64,000 bases of DNA from CAMPKL01 sp963817465 (lineage in GTDB: Bacteria > Acidobacteriota > Terriglobia > Bryobacterales > UBA6623): NCBI GenBank assembly GCA_963817465.1, contig CAWFOP010000011.1:1-64000 (forward strand). Direction: 5' to 3'. Both the position numbers and the translations under genes were made by a program. Below the pieces are notes generated by a model. That model searched no databases. It was given only the letters and a program-made list of their open reading frames with translations, and had not been told where the DNA came from. Below are positions 26,603-35,100 of the stretch, one piece after another. Position 1 is the stretch's first letter; each line of letters starts with the position of its first letter.

Positions 26603-28486
26603 CTACATGTTCGTGATGATTACGTTCGCCAGAAATGCACAAATGTAAGCCAGCCCGGTCATGTAGCCGAACTGGATCGCAGGCCATTTCCAGCCGCCGG
26701 TTTCGCGCCGGACTACCGCGACGGTGGACATGCACTGCATCGCGAAAGCGAAGAAGACAAGGAGCGCTACGGCGCCGCCGAGATCGAGATCCGAGCGCAG
26801 CGCTTCTTGCAACTCGAGCGAGCGCTCATCTCCTTCCATACCGTAGATGGTGCCCAAGGTCCCGACGATGACTTCACGCGCCGCCAAGGAAGTGACCAGA
26901 CCGATGGCGATCTTCCAGTTGAATCCGAGAGGCTTGACCAACGGCTCGATCGTGCGCCCGATCGTTCCGGCCAAGCTGTCTTCGATCGGCGCGGGCTGGC
27001 CGTTTTGCATCGGGACGGTCGCTAGCACCCACAGGATGACCGTCGTGGCGAGAATAATCGTTCCCGCTCGCCGCAGAAACACTTTCGAGCGATCTAACAG
27101 CCGCAGCGCCAGGCCTCGTAGAGTCGGCCAACGATACGGCGGCATCTCCATCATGAACGGCGTGCTCTTGCTCTTCAGGATCGAGCTCTTGAGCAGCTTC
27201 GCCGTGGCGAACGCCGCGAGAAAGCCCAGCGCGTAAAGGCCGAACAGCGCGGCCGCGCGTGTCCCGATCGGGCCCAGGAAGGGCCGCTCCTCGATGAAGG
27301 CCGCGATGATCAGGATGTATACCGGCAGGCGCGCCGAGCACGTCATGAACGGAGCGATCAGAATCGTCGCCTGGCGGTCGCGTTTATTTTCGATCGTCCG
27401 GGTGGCGAGAATCGCCGGTACGGCGCAAGCATAGGCCGACAGCAAGGGAATGAACGACTTGCCCTGCAGTCCGACCTTCGCCATGGTGCGGTCCGCGATG
27501 AGGGCGGCGCGCGACAGGTAGCCGGAGTCCTCGAGGATCCCGATGAACAAAAACAGCAGCAGAATCTGCGGAAGAAAGACAAGCACCGAACCGACGCCCC
27601 CCCACACACCCTCGATCAGCAGGGAGCGGAACAACGAGTCCGGGAGCGCGGCTTCGACCCAGCCTCCGGATGCGGCGATCAATTGCTCGACTCCGTCCAT
27701 CAGGGGCTGGGCGGCCGTGAAGATCGTCTGAAAGACCGTGATTACGACCGCGAGGAATATCAGCGGCCCCAGTATGGGGTGCAAGAATATTGCATCTAGG
27801 CGGCGGCTCCAGCGGGGCGGAGCGGGGGCGCGGTAGCCTGCGTCCGCGCCGACTCGCACCGCCCAGGCGCGACAAGCCGGCACGTCTTGCAGCACCGGCA
27901 GTTGCACCGGCGGCGGCGCCCCGAGGCGGCCTTCCAAAAACTCTTCGAGCGGCTCGATCCCCTCGCCCGTCTTAGCGCTCATCAAGGCCACCGGAGCGCC
28001 GATGCGCCGAGAGAGCTCGTTGACGTCCAACGACCCGCCGCGTCCGCGCAAATCGTCCGACATGTTCAGCACGACCAGTGTCGGCGCGCCGAGCGAGATG
28101 ACCGGCGCGGCCATCGTCAAATGGCGGCCCAGATTCGTCGAATCCAGCACGAGGACGACTGCATCCGGTTTGCGAGTGCCGGGGACCGCGCCCGTAAGCA
28201 CGTCGTGGGTGATGCGCTCGTCCTCCGAACGCGGCTGCAGGCTGTAGACGCCCGGCAAGTCGATCAAGTCGGCTTCGACGCCGCGGCGCAGCTTGGTTGT
28301 CCCTAAACGCTTTTCGACGGTGACGCCGGGATAGTTCGCCACCTTCTGGCGCATGCCGGTAAGGCGGTTGAACAGAGTGGACTTGCCGGAATTCGGCGGT
28401 CCGACCAGAGCGATCAGGCGGCGTCCGCCGCCCGCCGGGGTCGGGGGCGGCAAAGTCGCCGCGCCAGTCCCGCTACAGTGTGTCAT
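26603..28486 (-). CDS. feoB: Ferrous iron transporter FeoB
   Basis: 627 residues. The N-terminal G domain has G1 GPPNSGKS, the switch segment YPGVTVEKR, G3 DLPGVYSL and G4 NMSD. The membrane domain carries the Gate and FeoB core segments (LPQILLLFLFIGILEDSGYLSRAALIADR and SAYACAVPAILATRTIENKRDR). The C-terminus ends in the usual pair of helices. It is shorter than the E. coli protein (773) mainly in the spacer after the G domain. FeoB imports Fe2+ across the inner membrane. It starts 3 bases after feoA. Confidence 0.95.
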   Translation of the reverse strand: MTHCSGTGAATLPPPTPAGGGRRLIALVGPPNSGKSTLFNRLTGMRQKVANYPGVTVEKRLGTTKLRRGVEADLIDLPGVYSLQPRSEDERITHDVLTGAVPGTRKPDAVVLVLDSTNLGRHLTMAAPVISLGAPTLVVLNMSDDLRGRGGSLDVNELSRRIGAPVALMSAKTGEGIEPLEEFLEGRLGAPPPVQLPVLQDVPACRAWAVRVGADAGYRAPAPPRWSRRLDAIFLHPILGPLIFLAVVITVFQTIFTAAQPLMDGVEQLIAASGGWVEAALPDSLFRSLLIEGVWGGVGSVLVFLPQILLLFLFIGILEDSGYLSRAALIADRTMAKVGLQGKSFIPLLSAYACAVPAILATRTIENKRDRQATILIAPFMTCSARLPVYILIIAAFIEERPFLGPIGTRAAALFGLYALGFLAAFATAKLLKSSILKSKSTPFMMEMPPYRWPTLRGLALRLLDRSKVFLRRAGTIILATTVILWVLATVPMQNGQPAPIEDSLAGTIGRTIEPLVKPLGFNWKIAIGLVTSLAAREVIVGTLGTIYGMEGDERSLELQEALRSDLDLGGAVALLVFFAFAMQCMSTVAVVRRETGGWKWPAIQFGYMTGLAYICAFLANVIITNM

Positions 28487-28489
28487 GTT

Positions 28490-28762
28490 CTAACCGTGTC
28501 GGATCAGGATTCGGCGCGCCGTTTCCGCTCGCAGCGCCACCTCGCAGCCGTCGACTTGAAAGACGCGAGGGTCGCCGAAAGGGGAGCGGCGGCTGTACCG
28601 CACATGCGCTCCCGGCAGGAACCCCAACTCCATTAGGCGTTGGGCGTCAGCGGCCGGCAGGTCGAGCCCGTCGATCACGGCTTCTTCGCGAAGCCGCAGA
28701 TCGGCCAAGCTCGCCGAAGCGTCCGGTTCTGGTCGAACTGGATTTTGCAGAGCGGATGCCAC
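28490..28762 (-). CDS. feoA: FeoA-like SH3 domain protein
   Basis: About 90 residues from GTG 28762. The core LDLPAADAQRLMELGFLPGAHVRYSRRSPFGDP...QVDGCEVALRAETARRILI matches FeoA. A longer start at 28798 would use the TTG of a TTGACA hexamer, so the promoter at 28769-28798 argues for the shorter form. FeoA supports FeoB function. It is first in a feoAB operon and divergent from padR. Confidence 0.85.
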   Translation of the reverse strand: MASALQNPVRPEPDASASLADLRLREEAVIDGLDLPAADAQRLMELGFLPGAHVRYSRRSPFGDPRVFQVDGCEVALRAETARRILIRHG

Positions 28763-28768
28763 GGGTCC

Positions 28769-28798
28769 AGTATCGAGGTATTTGCAACTCGATGTCAA
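28769..28798 (-). promoter_or_regulatory. feoAB promoter
   Basis: On the minus strand, TTGACA (28798-28793), an 18-base spacer and GATACT (28774-28769). The start of transcription falls at about the GTG (28762), giving a leaderless message if correct. Confidence 0.5.
28772..28793. promoter_or_regulatory. Inverted repeat in the feoAB promoter, candidate metal-regulator operator
   Basis: ATCGAG (28772-28777) and CTCGAT (28788-28793) are inverted about a 10-base spacer, occupying the region between the -35 and -10 elements. A repressor here would block the promoter. It does not obviously match a Fur box. Confidence 0.4.
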
Positions 28799-28840
28799 CT
28801 AGGGTCGATCGCGGACGGCGCGCGGGCGCCGAAACGGCGG

Positions 28841-28869
28841 TTGACAGCGTATTCGGAATCCGATATAAC
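28841..28869 (+). promoter_or_regulatory. padR promoter
   Basis: TTGACA (28841-28846), a 17-base spacer and TATAAC (28864-28869). The predicted start of transcription is at about 28876, 2-3 bases before the ATG, so the message would be practically leaderless. Confidence 0.65.
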
Positions 28870-28880
28870 GGTTTCCGAAT
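28851..28880. promoter_or_regulatory. 30-bp palindrome over the padR -10 box and start codon
   Basis: Outer arms ATTCGGAA (28851-28858) and TTCCGAAT (28873-28880) are perfect; inner CCG/CGG also pair with one mismatch between. It covers the -10 box and the first two bases of the ATG, the place expected for an autorepressing PadR dimer. Confidence 0.6.
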
Positions 28881-29235
28881 GACAGTCGAGAACGTTGACG
28901 CGCGCCCGCCTCTTTCGCCGGCCGCCTTGCACATCCTGCTCGCTCTGGCGGCGGGAGACATGCACGGCTACGCCATCATGCAGGAGATCGAGCGGCAGTC
29001 GGAAGGCCGCTACCGCATCGGCCCGGGAACGCTGTATGACAGCATTCAAAGGCTCACGCGCGACGGTCTGGTTCGAGAGCTCCCGCAAAGTCAGAGCGAG
29101 GGCAAGCGGCGCAAGCGGCGCTACCGGCTCAGCGTACTTGGGCGCAAGGTCCTGAGCGCCGAAATGCGCCGCTTGGAGGCTGTGCTGCGCGACGGGCGGC
29201 GCCGCTTGGCCGCAGCGGGACAAGGAGTCGGCTGA
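28879..29235 (+). CDS. PadR family transcriptional regulator
   Basis: 118 residues from ATG 28879. The winged-helix PadR pattern is clear: LSPAALHILLALAAGDMHGYAIMQEIERQSEG, then RIGPGTLYDSIQRLTRDGLVREL and RRRYRLSVLGRKVLSAEMRRL. The start lies inside the palindrome and just after the -10 box, which fits autorepression. In Acidobacteriota PadR genes often precede large ABC-type permeases; here the next gene keeps only the permease prefix. The stop overlaps the next start (TGATG). Confidence 0.88.
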   Translation: MTVENVDARPPLSPAALHILLALAAGDMHGYAIMQEIERQSEGRYRIGPGTLYDSIQRLTRDGLVRELPQSQSEGKRRKRRYRLSVLGRKVLSAEMRRLEAVLRDGRRRLAAAGQGVG

Positions 29236-29879
29236 TGCTGCGCTTGCTCTACCGAATCGTTCTTCGTTTGCATCCGCGCGAATTCCGCCGGCGCTACGCG
29301 GAAGAGATGTTGTGGATCTTCGACCAGGAGCCGCGCACGGCCGAGCTGCGTCTGCTGGCGGACGGTGCGACGTCGCTCGCGCGGCAATGGGTGTTGCGGC
29401 CAGGGCGCGGCGAGCAGGCCGCGGCGGCGGTCGAGCCGATGGCCGGAGCCCCGACATTCCGCATGGTGGAGCAGGCGCCCCTCGGGGCGCGAGCCGCATT
29501 GCAAGGATTGGCGTTGGCCTGCGTCTCGTTCGGCTTGATCGGGCTGATCCTCGCACACGGCGCGCCTTCGGGAGCCATCCATTTGCCTCACGTACTGTTT
29601 CCATCCTCAAACGCACCCCTTCCGCGGGAGACGCCCGGCGCCGCGGCACGCCGCGCGGCGCGGCAGCAGGCGGCGCGAGACATCGTCATGACGTTCTTGT
29701 CGCTCGACGCGAACGGCGACGGGGTCCTGAGTGCGCGGGAGATTGAGCCGAACGCGGCCGAACGAATGCGCGCAATTCTACTCTGCGCCGATGCAGACGG
29801 CGACGGCGCGATCTACTTGCCGGAATTCGCCCGGGCGGTCGAGCTCGGCGAAGTCGATTGCGCGACTCCGTCGCGGTAA
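29235..29879 (+). CDS. Permease-prefix / single-pass / paired EF-hand protein
   Basis: 214 residues. The N-terminus LRLLYRIVLRLHPREFRRRYAEEMLWIF is the prefix found before acidobacterial MacB-like permeases. One helix follows (LQGLALACVSFGLIGLILAHG), and then two canonical EF-hand loops, DANGDGVLSARE and DADGDGAIYLPE, with Asp/Asn/Asp and Glu at positions 1, 3, 5 and 12. The EF-hands probably bind Ca2+ outside the cytoplasm. The permease domains are absent. Translationally coupled to padR, whose product may control it. Confidence 0.7.
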   Translation: MLRLLYRIVLRLHPREFRRRYAEEMLWIFDQEPRTAELRLLADGATSLARQWVLRPGRGEQAAAAVEPMAGAPTFRMVEQAPLGARAALQGLALACVSFGLIGLILAHGAPSGAIHLPHVLFPSSNAPLPRETPGAAARRAARQQAARDIVMTFLSLDANGDGVLSAREIEPNAAERMRAILLCADADGDGAIYLPEFARAVELGEVDCATPSR

Positions 29880-30091
29880 AGCGCTTAGAAAAACCAGGTT
29901 CCTGCGAAAGCGCCGAGGGCCTTCGTGCAGTATTTTGGCGGCGCCATGAAAACTTTGCATGGAGCGCGGGATCTTCGCCGCCGTCAGGCTTTTCCGTATC
30001 TCGTTATGCGGAAAGCAGTTACAACGCTGAATCTGAGCGATCACAGATTGGCCTCCGGCGTGCTCACTGTAGGCGCGAAGGAGGACCAAGA

Positions 30092-30271
30092 ATGTTCAGA
30101 TGGTTGATTGCGTTACCGTTGGTTGCTATTGCCGTTCCTTCTTTCTCTCCCGATCTGCTGCTTAACGTATCCCATAGCTTGCTCGACGCCATGTTCGTGG
30201 CCACGCCGCCGTTTTTCATCGCTGGAGCCGGCTTCGGCTTCTTGCGGATCGTCAGCCGCCGCGAAGCATAG
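30092..30271 (+). CDS. 59-residue small membrane protein
   Basis: AAGGAGG (30078-30084) lies 7 bases before ATG 30092. The product MFRWLIALPLVAIAVPSF...LLNVSHSLLDAMFVATPPFFIAGAGFGFLRIV... has two hydrophobic stretches and an Arg-rich end. No family recognised. The 212 bases before it hold no convincing gene. It is on the same strand as the ABC exporter that begins 61 bases further on and might belong with it. Confidence 0.5.
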   Translation: MFRWLIALPLVAIAVPSFSPDLLLNVSHSLLDAMFVATPPFFIAGAGFGFLRIVSRREA

Positions 30272-30332
30272 GCGAGGCTTGTAACGGCCGGAAGCCGTAC
30301 GGACTCGATATTCGTTGAGAACACGCAACAAC

Positions 30333-32159
30333 ATGCGAGCGTCGGAACCCGGCGGATTCCGGGCGGCCTGGCGCAAGCGCCTTGAGGCCCTCCGGAACAT
30401 ACCGCCCGTTCTGGCGATCCTATGGGAAGCCGGCGGCGGCGCAGTCGCCGCCAACGCTTTCTTGCGGACGCTTGGCGCCCTTATTCCGGTGGCGGCGCTG
30501 GCGGTGGGCAAGCAGATCATCGACCTGGTTGTCCGGATCTCGTCCAGCGGCGAGGCCGTGCCCGACGCCTTGTGGCGCTGGGTCGCGCTGGAATTGGCGC
30601 TGGCCGCTCTGGGGGCGATTCTGGCGCGGTCGATCGACTACATCGACAGTCTGCTGGCAGACAAGTTCAGCCGCCATCTAAGCGTCAAGACCATGGCTCA
30701 CGCCTCGCGTCTCGATCTAGCAAGCTACGAGGATCCGGTCTTTTACGACAAGCTCGAGCGAGCCCGGGTGCAAGCGACCGATCGGCTGGGCATGATCCAG
30801 GCGATCGGGCGGTTGTTGCAACTGGCGGTCACGACAGTCAGCCTCTCGATCGGCATCGTGGTGTTCTCGCCGTGGCTGCTGGCGGTGCTGGTGATCTGCG
30901 TCTTTCCGGCGTTTCTGGGCGAGAGCCACTTCGCGTTCTTGGGCTACTCGCTCAATTTTCAGCAGACGCCGGTGCGCCGCGAGCTCGACTACCTGCGCGT
31001 TCTGGGCGCCAGCCGCGAGAGCGCCAAGGAGCTCAAGCTTTTCGGGTTGAGCGATGAATTCACCGGCCGTTTCAAGGAGTTGTCGGACGAGATCTTCGAC
31101 CAGAACATCGCCCTGGCGAAAAAGCGCCTGTTGGCCAGCTCGCTGCTGTCGTTGCTGAGCATTGCGGGCTACTACGGCTGCTACGTGTGGGTGATCTACC
31201 AAGCGGCGACGGGTGCGATCAGCATCGGCGCGTTGACGTTTTTGGCAGGCGCGATCGCCGGCGCCAGCACCAACATCCAGGCCATCTTCTCGACGTTCTC
31301 GAGCATCGCCGACCAAGCCCTGTTCCTGGCCGATTTGATCGACTTTCTCGCCGTGCGCCCCAAGATCGCGTCGAAAGCGAGCGGATTGCCCGCTCCGCGG
31401 CCGATTCGCGACGGGTTCGTTTTCGAGAACGTCTCTTTTTCCTATCCCGGCAACAGCCGGCTGGTCCTCGACGACTTGAACTTTCGCTTGGAGCCGGGCC
31501 AACGCGTGGCGTTGATCGGCGAAAACGGTCAGGGCAAGACTACGATCGTCAAGCTGCTGACCAGACTCTACGACCCGACGGGCGGGCGCATCCTGCTCGA
31601 CGGCGCCGACCTACGGGACTACGACCTGGAGGACCTCTGCCGTCAAGTCGGCGTGATCTTTCAGGACTTCATGCGCTACGAAATGACCGCCGCCGAGAAC
31701 ATCGCGGTCGGTCGAATCGAAGCTGTTCAAGACGCGGCGGCCATCCGAGTTGCGGCTCACAAGAGCCGCGCCGCCGACGTGATCGAACGTCTTCCCCGCG
31801 ACTACGACCAAATGCTTGGCCGTCGCTTCGAAGGCGGCATCGATCTCTCCGGAGGCGAGTGGCAAAAGATCGCCCTCGCACGCGCCTATCTGCGCGATGC
31901 GCAAGTGTTGGTGTTGGACGAACCGACCGCGGCGCTTGACGCCAAGTCGGAATACGACGTCTTCCAGCGTTTCGCTGAACTGACGACCGGGAAGATTGCG
32001 CTGCTGATTTCGCACCGCTTCTCGACCGTCCGCATGGCCGACGACATCTTTGTCCTCGAAGGCGGCCGAATTGTCGAGCGAGGCGATCACGGACGATTGA
32101 TCGCCGTCGGCGGACGTTACGCCGAGATGTTTGAAATGCAGGCGGCAAGCTACCGCTAG
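30333..32159 (+). CDS. ABC transporter, fused permease and ATPase (NdvA-like exporter)
   Basis: About 608 residues from ATG 30333; TTG 30315 is an alternative. The exporter-type membrane domain has about six helices (e.g. FLRTLGALIPVAALAVG, LALAALGAILARSIDYI). The nucleotide-binding domain has Walker A GENGQGKTT, Q-loop VIFQDFMRYEMTAAENI, signature LSGGEWQK, Walker B VLVLDEPTAAL and the switch His in ISHRF. The glucan synthase starts 23 bases after its stop. NdvA proteins export cyclic beta-1,2-glucan, so by context this is a candidate glucan exporter. Confidence 0.85.
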   Translation: MRASEPGGFRAAWRKRLEALRNIPPVLAILWEAGGGAVAANAFLRTLGALIPVAALAVGKQIIDLVVRISSSGEAVPDALWRWVALELALAALGAILARSIDYIDSLLADKFSRHLSVKTMAHASRLDLASYEDPVFYDKLERARVQATDRLGMIQAIGRLLQLAVTTVSLSIGIVVFSPWLLAVLVICVFPAFLGESHFAFLGYSLNFQQTPVRRELDYLRVLGASRESAKELKLFGLSDEFTGRFKELSDEIFDQNIALAKKRLLASSLLSLLSIAGYYGCYVWVIYQAATGAISIGALTFLAGAIAGASTNIQAIFSTFSSIADQALFLADLIDFLAVRPKIASKASGLPAPRPIRDGFVFENVSFSYPGNSRLVLDDLNFRLEPGQRVALIGENGQGKTTIVKLLTRLYDPTGGRILLDGADLRDYDLEDLCRQVGVIFQDFMRYEMTAAENIAVGRIEAVQDAAAIRVAAHKSRAADVIERLPRDYDQMLGRRFEGGIDLSGGEWQKIALARAYLRDAQVLVLDEPTAALDAKSEYDVFQRFAELTTGKIALLISHRFSTVRMADDIFVLEGGRIVERGDHGRLIAVGGRYAEMFEMQAASYR

Positions 32160-32182
32160 CACGCCACAAGGAGTCTCCCCCC

Positions 32183-35100
32183 GTGAATGCCACCGAGGCC
32201 CGCCTTCGGATAGAGCCCGACCACTCGTTCACATTTCCAGTCGAACAGGCTTGGCTGAATGTTCTGCGCGAGCGGGCGTTCGCCGACCGCGAGCAGTGGA
32301 CTCCGACCGCGCCGGACGAGATCTCGTCTCGCCTCACGTCGGTCGCAGAGATCCTTTCGCAGGCTTGTGAGCAGGCGCGGACGCAATACGACGAGGATCG
32401 AGTCGTGTCGCCCGGCGCGCTATGGTTCGTTGAAAACCGTCGGCTCTTGGAGTCCGTTTGTAAAGCCCTTGACCAACAGTTCGAAGAAATCGCTCTGGCT
32501 GCACGCCGCGGCGTCGAGACGGGACTGACGTCCATCGAGGCTGCAAGCTCGTTCCTCCAGGCTTCCGGCCTGGTTTTCGAGAGGCAGGCGGTCGAGGCAT
32601 ATTTTCTCGCCGCCCAACAAGATTCGCCATGGGCGCTCCGTGAAGTCTGGTCTCTGAAGCTTGCTCTCGAGTTTGCGCTGCTGGAGCGCCTGGCGGCCGT
32701 CGCCGATTCGATCTCGAGCCAAACGTCGGCGCTCGCGGCCGGCGAGGACGCACGTCTTTGTTTCACGAGCCTCATCCAACTCGAGCAATGTGACTGGAAG
32801 AAGATCGCCGAGGCCCTGAGCGAGACCGAACGCACTCTCAGCCGCGAGCCGGCGGGCGTCTATCGACGCATGACCTTCGAGACGCGCGATCGCTACCGCG
32901 GCGCAGTCGCGAGCTTGGCCCAGAGGTCCAGCTCGACGGAAACCGAAATCGCGGAAACCGCAGTCGCCCTCGCCGCCGACGCCATGCAAGCGCCGGCTGA
33001 GAACAAGCGGGCAGCCGAGCGCCGCAGTCACGTCGGCTACTACCTGGTCGACGACGGCAAGCGCATTCTCGAGCGAGAGGTCGGTTATCGGCCTACCCTG
33101 AGGGAGCGCTTCATTCGCCATGTGCTGCGGCGGCCGACCGGATACTATCTCTTCGCCGTCGAAGCCATCACCGTCTGCGTGTTATTGCTGTTGGTGAGCG
33201 GCACGGCCGAGACCGACCCGAGTTGGATCATCGCCCTTCTTCTGCTGCTGCCCTGTCTCGACGCCGCGACGGCGATCGTCAACCGCCTCGTCACGATGTT
33301 CCTGCCGCCGCGCGTCCCGCCGAAGCTCGACTTCAGCGAGGGTGTGCCGGACGACTGCAAGACGCTCGTTGCGGTTCCGACCCTGCTGCTCAACGAGTTG
33401 CAGGCGGATTCGATGGTCGACCAACTGGAAATTCGGTTCCTGGCCAATCGCGACCCGAATCTGCTGTTCGCCCTGGTGACCGATGCGCCGGACTCCGATC
33501 GCGAGACGGACGAAAAAGACAACCTCGTCGATCGCTGCGCGGAGCGCATACGCGAGTTGAATCTGCGCTACGCCCAGGAGGGGCCGGAGCCGTTCCTGCT
33601 GCTGCATCGCCGGCGGCTTTACAACGAGAGCGAAAAGGTTTGGATGGGCTGGGAGCGCAAACGCGGCAAGCTGCTGGAACTCAACCAACTTCTGCTCGGA
33701 GTCGTCGACAAGTTCCCGGTCAAGGTCGGCCCTGTCGACAAGCTCAAAGACATTCGGTTCGTCATCACGCTCGACGCTGACACGCAGCTTCCCCGCGACG
33801 CGGCCCAGCGGCTGGTCGGCGCGATGGCGCATCCGCTGAACCGTCCCGTGATCGACCCGAAAAAGGGAATCGTCACCGAGGGTTACGGCTTGATTCAGCC
33901 CCGCATCGGGGTGAGCGTGCACTCCGCCGGCAAATCGAGACTGGCGGCGGTGTTCTCGGGCGAGACCGGATTCGACATCTATACGCGGGCGGTTTCGGAG
34001 ACATACCAAGATCTGTTCGGAGAAGGCGTCTTCACAGGCAAGGGGATTTACGAAGTCGAGACGTTCGAAAAGGTTCTCAACGACCGCTTCCCCACGAACG
34101 CCTTGCTCAGCCACGACCTGATCGAAGGCATCCATGCTCGCGCCGGCCTTTCGTCGGACGTGGAGCTCATCGACGACTATCCCTCGCGCTTCGCCGCCTA
34201 CGCGAAACGCAAGCATCGCTGGGTGCGCGGCGATTGGCAGATCCTGCGCTGGCTGTTTCCCCGCGTCCCGACGGGCAACGGAACCAAGGTGCGCAATCCG
34301 CTCTCGACGATTTCGAAGTGGAAGATCTTCGACAACTTGCGGCGCAGCCTGCTCGACCTGGCGGTGTTCGCCCTGCTGATTTGCGGTTGGCTCTTTCTGC
34401 CCGGCGGACCGTTGTTTTGGACCGTGGCGGTGCTGATTCTGTTCGCCTTGCCCGGCTATGTGCAGTTGGCCTTCGGCGTCCCTGGACTGGTGCATGCGCG
34501 GCATCGCCTGGCGGAGTTGGGGCGGCTGCTCGAAGCCTTCGCCGAGAGCCAGATGCACGCGCTGCTGTTCCTGGCGCTGCTGCCCTACAACACGTTGGTG
34601 ATGCTCGACGCGGTCGTCAGGACGATGCGCCGCGTCTTCATCACGCGCACGCGCCTGCTCGAGTGGCAGACTGCCGCGGAAGCCGACATGGGCGTCACGC
34701 GTCGGGGACCCATAGAGAAGTACCTGGACGCCTCCGCGTACGTCGGGGCGGGCGTGGCTTTGGCCCTGTCGTTCATCGACCCCATCACTTTGCTCGTCGC
34801 CGGACCGCTGCTGGTCTCGTGGATCTTAGTCGAGCCGCTGGTCGCCTGGCTGGACGGATCGCCCGGCGGTCCGCCGCCCGCCAAGATCCCAGCGGACGAC
34901 ACGTTCTTGCGCGACGCTGCGCTTATGCAGTGGCGTTTCTTCGCCGAGAACTCCAACGAAAGCGAGAATTGGCTGATTCCCGACAGCGTGCAGGAGGCTC
35001 CGGCGGCGGTCGTTCACAAAACTTCGCCCACCAACCTCGGCTTGCTGCTGAACGCTGTAATGGCCGCGCTCGAGCTGGGCTACATCGCCTTGCCCGAAGC

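Noticed and set aside
28480..28878. Upstream extension of the padR frame
   Set aside because: It runs through feoA on the other strand and the divergent promoters; PadR family proteins start at about 28879.
33182..34558. Minus-strand open frame opposite the glucan synthase
   Set aside because: Covered fully by the GT84-type domain on the plus strand; no start signal or motifs.
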